Positions 8,611 through 17,000 of a stretch of DNA of 64,000 nt are shown here, piece by piece; the first letter of the stretch is position 1, and each line of letters opens with the position of its first letter. The notes beneath the pieces were generated by a model. It was not told the DNA's origin. It did not search any database and saw only the letters and a program-made list of their open reading frames with translations. The stretch spans positions 9,098,501 through 9,162,500 of the forward strand of contig NZ_CP108462.1 in the NCBI RefSeq assembly GCF_036226365.1, read 5' to 3'. The stretch is from Streptomyces sp. NBC_01262. GTDB taxonomy: Bacteria; Actinomycetota; Actinomycetes; Streptomycetales; Streptomycetaceae. The position numbers were made by a program, and so were the translations under genes.

Positions 8611-10866
8611 TCAGCGCCAGTTCTCGCCGAGCGTTCCCAGCGGGGGTTCGTCGCCGTAACGCACGTGCTGGGTGATGGAGTCCTTGAGGTACCAGCCGGT
8701 CCCGTCCACGCGCTTCAGCCAGATCTCCTGGATCTCGTTGTTGGCGTCGGCGACATAGCGCGCGGTCGGTGTCGTGACGACCTTCAGGTCGGAGCCGTCG
8801 GCGCCGGTGAACTCCGTCCGGGTGTTGCCGTCCGCCAGCGTGGTCGTCGTCTCCTGGGACGGGGGATCCCCGGCCGGGCGGCCGTCCGCGCCGAGGAGCG
8901 GGTTCTCCACCGTCAGGTAGGCGGGCGGCCTGTCCAGGAACTGCTGGTCGTCCTGCTGGCCGGCCTCCGAGGCGAGGTAGGTGTCCTTGTCCATCCTCAG
9001 CACCCAGTCGCCGTCGGGGTCCTTGGACCAGATCTGGAGGGTGTCGCCGCTGTCGTCGGTGACCCAGCGCTCCATGGATCCCGCGGGGCCGTCGGCGGGG
9101 GAGACGTCCAGATAGACCTTGCGGACGGAGCCGTCGGAGCTGCGGATCGTCGTCACGGAGTCGCCGTCGTCGGACAGCGCGTGGTGGGTCTCGGAGTAGA
9201 CCAGCCCGGTGGTCTTGTCGGTGACGGTGGTCGTCGTCTCGACCGGGTCGCCGTTCTTGTCGACCTCGACCTGACCGCTCGCGTCGAGCTTGTACGAGAC
9301 CGTCGTGCTGCTGTCGTCGGTCTCCGTGGTGTAGCCCCCCGGCACCGGGGGCGGCGGATCCCCCAGCTCGTCGTCCATACCGCGCCTTCTCATCAGCGGG
9401 TCGCCCTCACCACTGGCCGGGTCGTAGTGGTAGTCACGCAGCTCGTCCTGCTGCTCGGCGTAGGTCTGATCGAGGTCCGCCTGCTGCTTGAGCAGGGGCT
9501 CCTGGTCCTTGTTCAGCGCGTCCTGCGCGTCCTCGTTCGCCGCCTGGTCCTGCCACAGGGCGTGCTGCCGCGCCTGCAGGTCGTCCCACTTCTTCGCCAG
9601 GGGCTCCTGCTCCTCGCGCAGGGCGTCCTGTTCCCGGTCCAGGACCGCCTGCTTGTCCTGCAGGGCCTTGTCCTGGCCGTCCCGCACGGTCTGCTGCTCG
9701 CTCTGCAGGGCCTGCTGCCGCTTCTCCAGCTCCTCCTGCTTGCGCGTCAGGGGCTCCTGCTCCCGGTCCAGGGCATCCCGCTCCCGGTCCAGGGCCTGCT
9801 GCCGCTTCTCCAGCGGATCGAACGCCTTCCCCTGGTCCTGCTGCTCCTTCTGCAGGGCTTCCCACTTCTTCTGCAGCGGCTCGCCCTGTTCCTTCCACAG
9901 CGCGTCCTGTTCCTGCCACAGGGCGTCCTGCTTCTTCTGCCAGGCGTCCAGGTCCGCCTGCGTCGTCCTGTCGTCGCCCAACAGGGCGTCCCGCTCCCGC
10001 GACAGTGCCTCCTGCCGCTGCCGCAGAGCGTCCTCCTTGGCGTCGTAGTCGCGCTGCTCGCGCTCCAGGACGTCCTGCTTCTGCTGGAAGGTCGATTCCT
10101 GCTCCTCCCGCAGGGCTTTCTCCTGCGCCCACAGGGCCTGCTGTTGCCGCTGCAGCTCCTGCTGTCTCTTCAGCAGGGGCTCCTGTTCCTTCTGAAGCGC
10201 GTCCTGTTCCTTCTGCAGGGCGTCCTGCTTCTGCTGGAAGACCGACTCCTGCCCATCGCGCAGGGCTTTCTCCTGCGCCCACAGCGCCTGCTGTTTCCGC
10301 TGCAGCTCGTCCGCTCTCCTCTGCAGGGGCTCCTGCTGCCGCGACAGCGCGTCGGATTCCCTGTTGAGGTCTTCCTGCTTCTTCTGCTGCGCTTCCTGCT
10401 CCTTGTCCAGCACCTGCTGTTTCTTCTGGAACGCCTCCTGCTGCTTCAGCAGAAGCGCCCGTCTGGTCTTGTAACGCGCCTGAAGATCCTGGGCCTTCTC
10501 CTCACGCCGCAGGGCGTCCAGTCGCTGCTTGTACGCCTCCTGCGCCGAGGAGGCCGTCTGCCGCTGGAAGGCGGCGACCTGCTCGGCCGCGCCGACGGAG
10601 GTTGACGCGTCCTGGTCGTAGAAGGCCTTGCCCACCTCGTCGAGGAGATTGCCGAGGTCCGTCATGACCTTCCACGCCTGGTCGAACGACTTCCGCCAGG
10701 CGCCGTAGAAGTCGGTCAGCGCCTCGGCCGTCTCCCGGCGGGGACTGATGTCCGCCGCCGCGAAGGTGTGGTCCGCCTTGGAGGAGACATCCATTTCGTC
10801 ACGCAGATGCCACATGTCCCGGGCGAGGACGGTCATCAGGTCGTAGTCGATGGAGAAGCGAACCAC
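8611..10866 (-). CDS. 751-residue coiled-coil protein of the type VII-like island
   Basis: Residues 1-100 are helical and contain YGAWRKSF near 54-61, reminiscent of a WXG/LXG-type secretion head. Residues 112-475 are an exceptionally regular heptad coil of Lys/Gln/Glu/Asp with one Leu per heptad. It is punctuated by QEPL- or GEPL-type Pro turns, in places 50 residues apart. Residues 476-751 are a beta-rich tail of short Thr/Asp/Gly repeats (T-D-x-DGS types) ending in WR. There is no signal peptide. The start is GTG 10866 behind AAGGACGG. Two DNA segments (10071-10158 and 10221-10308) are near-copies 150 bp apart, showing growth of the coil by duplication. It could be a long-reach secreted or scaffold protein; the function is unknown. 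Confidence 0.8.
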   Translation of the reverse strand: MVRFSIDYDLMTVLARDMWHLRDEMDVSSKADHTFAAADISPRRETAEALTDFYGAWRKSFDQAWKVMTDLGNLLDEVGKAFYDQDASTSVGAAEQVAAFQRQTASSAQEAYKQRLDALRREEKAQDLQARYKTRRALLLKQQEAFQKKQQVLDKEQEAQQKKQEDLNRESDALSRQQEPLQRRADELQRKQQALWAQEKALRDGQESVFQQKQDALQKEQDALQKEQEPLLKRQQELQRQQQALWAQEKALREEQESTFQQKQDVLEREQRDYDAKEDALRQRQEALSRERDALLGDDRTTQADLDAWQKKQDALWQEQDALWKEQGEPLQKKWEALQKEQQDQGKAFDPLEKRQQALDRERDALDREQEPLTRKQEELEKRQQALQSEQQTVRDGQDKALQDKQAVLDREQDALREEQEPLAKKWDDLQARQHALWQDQAANEDAQDALNKDQEPLLKQQADLDQTYAEQQDELRDYHYDPASGEGDPLMRRRGMDDELGDPPPPVPGGYTTETDDSSTTVSYKLDASGQVEVDKNGDPVETTTTVTDKTTGLVYSETHHALSDDGDSVTTIRSSDGSVRKVYLDVSPADGPAGSMERWVTDDSGDTLQIWSKDPDGDWVLRMDKDTYLASEAGQQDDQQFLDRPPAYLTVENPLLGADGRPAGDPPSQETTTTLADGNTRTEFTGADGSDLKVVTTPTARYVADANNEIQEIWLKRVDGTGWYLKDSITQHVRYGDEPPLGTLGENWR
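10071..10308 (-). repeat. 150-bp-period duplication in the coiled-coil gene
   Basis: The segment 10071-10158 recurs at 10221-10308 with only scattered differences, mostly synonymous or conservative. The offset is 150 bp, that is 50 codons, matching the 50-residue Pro-to-Pro period of the encoded coil in this part. Confidence 0.75.
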
Positions 10867-10923
10867 GTGTTCCGTCCTTTTCTTCGGGTTCCTCGGGCGC
10901 GGTGGCGGAACGGACGCCGTGTA

Positions 10924-10949
10924 GACGAGGCCGCGGGTCCGGATGGTTC
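10924..10949 (-). promoter_or_regulatory. Possible ECF-type promoter for the coiled-coil/ESAT-6 unit
   Basis: On the minus strand TGAAC (GAAC at 10949-10946) and CGTC (10927-10924) are separated by 18 bases. They lie about 60 bases upstream of the GTG at 10866. AAC and CGTC-like elements are typical of ECF promoters, and an ECF gene is encoded nearby. The spacing is slightly long and such short motifs occur by chance. Confidence 0.25.
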
Positions 10950-11059
10950 ATGCATGTGGCATGCGTCACACCGGTGAACTGCGGGTCCTTCCCATTACGT
11001 CACCTGCACGTTGATGCGTCCGTGCCGACCCCCAGGTCCTGGACAACGCGGAGGACTCT

Positions 11060-14000
11060 GTGGCCAGCCCCGACGACTGGAGCAGGGTCGGCCATGCCGG
11101 AAACCCGGTCACGGGGAACCCGGCCGTCATCGACGGCATCGCCAAGGAGCTGCGCGGCCTCGGAGACCTGGCCGGCCGTGTCGACGCGGGACTGGACGCC
11201 CTTCTGCTCAAGGCCGAGAACGGGGGCTTCGAAGGCAAGACCGCGGACGCCTTGCGCAACTACGTCAAGAACGAGCTCAAGACGTTCATGGCGAACGTCA
11301 CCCGCTCCTTCGAGCTGGCGGCCTCGGCCGTGGCGCGGTACGGCAACGCCCTGAAGGACTCGCGGGCCCGGGCGGAGAGCACCACGGAGAAGGTCAGTGC
11401 GCTGGAGCTGACGCCGGACGATCCGGAACTGGCCACCGCGCGCAAGGACGTGGACGCCGAGGTCGGCCACATCGAGGCCGAGGCCAAGATCCTGGAGGAC
11501 GCCCTGCGCGATGCGGCCGACATGGTGTCCCGGCCCATCAAGTCCCCGAAGAAGAGCTTCTGGAAGAGGTTCGTGGCGAACTTCTTCAAGGCACTTGAGA
11601 TCCTGACGATGATCATCACCATCGCCGCCGCCATCCTGACGGGCCCGCTGGGGCTCATCGCCTTCGGCCTGGGCGCGGTGCTCTTCGTCAAGGCCCTGGT
11701 GGACTACGCGATGGGCAACGGCAGCGCCCTCGGCCTGGGCATGGCCTTCCTGGGCATCCTCTTCCCGTCGACCAAGGGTCTCACCACCATCGGCGGGCTG
11801 GCACGGATGGCCTCGGCGGGAGGACGGCTGGCGGGCAGGGCGCTCACCGCGGGCGGACGCCTGCTGCTCACGGGCGGCAGGCTGCTGTCCTCGCCCCGCA
11901 CGCTCCTCGCGCTGGCCGGAATGGGCCTGGCCAGAGGCGCGGGAGCGATGAGCGGGCTGGGCGGCCGGGTCTTCGGCGGACTGTCGCGGCTGCCCAGGCT
12001 CGCCACCCGGGGACCCCAGATGCTGGCCGCCGCCATCAGGTTCATCCCCGGTTTCTCACGCGGCGTCTTCCAGCAGGCCAGGTTCGCGCTGCGCCGCGAC
12101 TTCTTCATGTCCACCGCGTTCGTCAGCGGCAGCACGGGCAAGCGGCTGGGCGTCTACGCCATCATCAACACCGGCCGGGCCCTCGACTTCGCCGTCTCCG
12201 CGATCCTGCCGTTGAGATACGCCGAACTCGCCTCGCTCGGCTACCGGGGCGCCTTCCGCGCGGGCATCCTGGAACGCGGTCTGCTCAGGCCCGCGCAAGG
12301 CGTCACCGCACTCACCAGAGCGGGCGCCACCGGTGCGGACCTCGCCGCGCTGACGGGCCGGGGCCTGACCGAACCCGGTGCCCTGCGCCCGCTGGACGAC
12401 CTCACCGCGGGCAAGCTGCTCGTTCCCGGCACCGAGGCCTGGGACAGGGCGCTCGGCGACCTCACCGAGACCATGGCGCGGCGGGTCGCCACGCCCGGCG
12501 CCCCGGGCATCAGCTCCCTGGAATCCCTCGACAGGGCGGGTCTGCCCGTCGGCTCACGCGGCGTCCTCACCGCGCTGGACGACCTCGACGGGTTCGGCGC
12601 ACCGGCCCTGCCCGGGGCCCGATCCGCCCTCCTGTCCCCGCCGAACGCGGTCGCCCGCCTCCAGGACCTGGACTCCCTGACGGGCCTGGAACGCACCGCA
12701 GCCGGACTGCTCAAGCCCATGGACGACCTGGAGGACCTGGCCGACCTGGCGCTCTTCAGCATCGACGGGCGGTTCGGCGGCCTCGGCGAAGCCCAGCTGG
12801 GCAAGATCCTCGACGGTGAGATCGACCTGGTGAACGTCACACCGGACGGGGTGATCCTGCGCATCGGGAAGACCGACCCCGTGGACGTCCTCGTCCAGCT
12901 GAACGACGAGATCACGGTCAAGGTCATCAACACCGCCGACGACGCCGGTACCGCGGTGCCGCACCCGTCCTGGACTGCGGCGACCGGGCCCGGCCGGCTG
13001 ACCGACCTGGGCATCGAACTCGACGATCTCTCACGCCTGGTCCCCAACCACACCGACGGCATCCGCACCACACGTGAGCTGTTCGGCCTGGGACCCGCCC
13101 GCACCGACCTGGCGGCCGCCCCCGTCACCGTCAAACCCTCCTCCCCGCCGCTGACCCTGCGGGAGATCGTCACGGGCGGGGCGACCGGCAAGCTCGCCAC
13201 GGACCGCTTCCAGGCGTGGATCCGTACTCAGAGCGCCCAGGCCCGGCTGGACCTGGCCGGCGGAAAACTCACCGAGCTCGGCGACCTGGGCGAGGTGGAA
13301 CCGCTGCGCCTGGCCGAGACGGAGCTGGATCTGAGCGCCGCACAGCTGGAGTTCAACCGGACGCGAGGCGCTTTCGGCAGGCTCGGCATGAACCTGGACA
13401 CGGTCCGCCAGGACATCACGGTGATGATGGCCCGCACCGACATCCCCGCGATGCCCACCGGCCCGGTCCGCCTGGACTGGCTGGGCGCGCCGCTTCCGCA
13501 GAGCGAGCTGCGGCTGCTGGACCCGGGGCGGTCCACCGGGCTGCGTGTGGAGTGGGAGAGCACACCGCGTGCCGGAGGCGGGGTGACGCTCACCGATGTG
13601 ATGGGGGATGTGCGCCTGCAGTTCGACGCCCGCGATGTCCTGGAGTTCCGCGACATGCGGATCCCCGGCGTGGACGGCTTCCTGCGGTTCGACGCGGTCC
13701 CCGGGATGGGCTCGCTGCCCCGGGTCGTCGGCCCGGACGAGGTGCCGCCGGCCGTCACCGGTGTGGCGGTCGATCCGGTGCGGGGTGCGCTGGGCGTGGT
13801 CACCGGCGTGGACGTGCGGAGGCTGGACGGGGCCTGGACGGCCCGCTTCGACCTGGACGGGACACGGCTGTCCGAGGACGTGGCCTTGACCGGAGCCCCG
13901 GCCGGACCGCTGGCCGGGGCGCGGGTGACGACGACGTTCACCCAGGTCCCCGGTGGCGGGACGCTTCCTTCGGTGCGGCTGACCGGACCGGGAGTGGGCG

Positions 14001-17000
14001 ACGGCCTGTTCACCGTCAGGCCGGTGAGCGGCGATCTGGCCGGCCTCGCGCCCCGCGGGTTCACGGTGACCGACACGCTCACCGGCACCCGCTACACCTT
14101 CGACGGTGCCGGACAGTTGCGCTTCCGCGATGTCCGGGTGGCGGAGACCGACGGCTCCGGTTTCTGGCGGTTCCCCGAGGGCACGGACGGCCTGCCGGTG
14201 CGACTGGACGCCGCCGGTATGCCGGTACCCGAGGCACGCGCCGCCGGTCAGCCGCCGCTGATACTCCAGGATCTCCGGCTGGATTCGCTGGGCTCCCTGG
14301 ACGTACCGGATGTACTGGATTCCGGCATCGCCGACGCTCTGCGGACGGGACGACTACAGGGACCCGACGCGTTCGATCCGCGGGAAAGCCCCGACGTCAC
14401 GGTCGGCGAGGTGTCCCTGTCGGGGATCGACGAGCGCACGCAGTTCGACCCCATGGGACGGCTGGAATTCCGGGATCTGCCGCTCCCCGGCACGGACTTC
14501 GCCCTGCGCTTCACCGACGACGCGCTGCACCCGATGCCGCGGGTGGTCGGCCCGGACGGGGCCCCCGTCACGGGCGGGGTCATCGCACCGCTCCGGGACG
14601 CCTCCGGCACCCTTACCGGGCTGGACGTGCGGGTGCCCATGGCGGGTACGCACGACCTCACGGCCGTCTGGCGGTTCGACCCCGGCGGCGTACTGCGCCG
14701 GCAGGAGCTGCCCCTCACCTTCCCCGGACTCGACGGCCCGTCCGGCCTGGCGATGAGGGTGACGGTCACCCCGGGGACCGGCGGGACGACGGCCCGGCTC
14801 GTCGAACTGACCGGTCCGTCGCACCTCGTCGCTTCCTTCCGGCTCACTCCTACGGACGGCCCGCTCGCCGGGCGGCTGCCGAACGGCTTCACGGTGACCG
14901 ACACGGTCACCGGCAGCCGCTTCCACTTCGACCACACCGGCCGCCCGGCCTTCCGTGACCTGCCGGCGCGGGACGGCTCCGGGTTCGTACGCTTCACCGA
15001 GGGCGCGCACACGCTCGACGAGGCGGCGGGCATGCGCGCCGTGCCGGACTCCGTACCCGACTCGCTGCCTGCGGCCCTGCCGGACGCGGCCGATCTGCAG
15101 CTGTCCCGCCTCTCCGGCCTCAGCGATCTGTCGGACATCGACCTCGCAGCTGTCAGGGCCACCCTTGACGAGCACTGGCAGGTCCTGGAGCCGCTGCACC
15201 GCGTGCCGTTGTCCGGAGTGGACGAGCTGGCGGGCCTGGATGTGCGGCTGGTGCACGTCCCGGCGTCCGAGACGACGCCGCTGGGCACGGTCCGGCTGGA
15301 ACTGGCCGAGCGTGCCCCGGGCGGGGCCGGACCGGTGCGCGGACCGGACCTCACGGTCGAGTTGCTGGACGACACCGGCCGGTTCGCCGTCACCGATCCG
15401 GCCGGGCACGCGCGGTTCACGTTCGCTCATGACGGCGGTTTCCTCGGCCGCGAGAGTGCCCTCACGGGAGAGGGGCTGCCGGAGGGGCTGCGGCTCCAGG
15501 TCACGGTCGGTGCCGAGACGGACGGGGCGCCGCGGACCATGGTCGATCTGCTCGGTCCGCCCGGCGCGCTCGGCTCGGTCCGGCTCACCCCCCTGGAGGG
15601 CCCACTCGCCGAGCGGCTGCCCGGCGGCTTCACCGTGACCGACACGGTCACCGGCAGCCGATTCCACTTCGACCTCAGCGGCAACCTGGTCCTCCGCGAC
15701 CTTCCCGCGCGGGACGGCTCCGGATTCGTACGCTTCACCGAGGGCGCGGCGCCCGGCACCGCCCCCACCCGGCTCGTCGAATCTCTGGACGAGGCCTTCC
15801 CGCTCCACTCCATCCCCGAGAACGGCGTCCCGCACGAACTCGTCACCGACCTGGGAGAGATGGGGCAGATCTTTGACCGTACTCTCGACGAGGCGGCAGG
15901 CCTGCGCACCCTGCCCGCGGGCCCCGCAGCCGACCTGTCGGGCATCGCGGGGGCCATGGACCTTCTGCGGGTGGCGCCGGACTCCCACGCCTTCCAGACA
16001 CTGGACCTGCCCCGCGTCCAGCAGCTCACCGCGCAGGCCGCCGACTCGCTGAACAGGATGGGCCTGAGCCCGGATCTGCTCAACGACCAGCTGCGGCAGA
16101 TGACCGCCCAGGCCCGGACGGCGCTGCGGCAGGACGCCGTCACCACCCTGCGCGACTACCTCGACCTGCCCCTGCCCACCCGCCTGGACGACCTCCAGTC
16201 CGTAGCGGGCGGGGCTCCGGGCCGCGTGATCGGCGACTTCACCGTCACTCCCACCCCGCACGGCGGGCCCGGCGGCAGCCGTTACACCGTCCTCCACAAC
16301 CCGACGGACCTGACCACGGGCTTCGGCCCGAACCGCGAACTGCTCTACCAGGAGGTGCGGCTCAGCGGTGGCCCGGAGGGACTGGGCGGACTGAAGCTCG
16401 GGTTCACCGGCCACTCGGCCGAGTTCGTGGGCCCGCGCCCCGCCGACCACCTCTTCACCGTCGACATCGCCCCGCGCGGCGGCTTCACCGTCACCGACGT
16501 CCACGGCGCGAGCTGGCACTACGGAACCGAGGGCGTGCTCGCCCTGCGGGATGTGCGGCTCCCCGGCGGCCGGGGCGTCTTCCGCTTCGACGCGGGCGCC
16601 CCCGGCGGCGTACCGCATCTCCTGGACACGGCGGGCAGTCCGCTGCCCGCCGTGCGCGCGGAGTTCCTGGACGACGGCCGGATCGCCGTCATCCCCACCG
16701 GAAAGGGCGCCCACCCGCTGGAGCGGACGGTGTTCGACCCGTCCGGCACGCTGCTGGACGAGACCATCGCCATCCGTGGCGCGGGCGGCAGGCCCGCCGG
16801 CGAGTTCTGGCGGATCGACCATGTCGCCGGCACCGCCGTCCGCACCGATTCCGCCGGCACCGAGCTTCCCGGCCGCTTCGGCAGCGTCACGGTGGGGAAG
16901 TCCGGCACCGGGCAGTTCAGGCTGACCACCGTGGGCAAGGTGACCGTCTTCGAGCGTGAAGTGCTCAGGAACGGCAACACCGTCCACATCGACCTCGACC

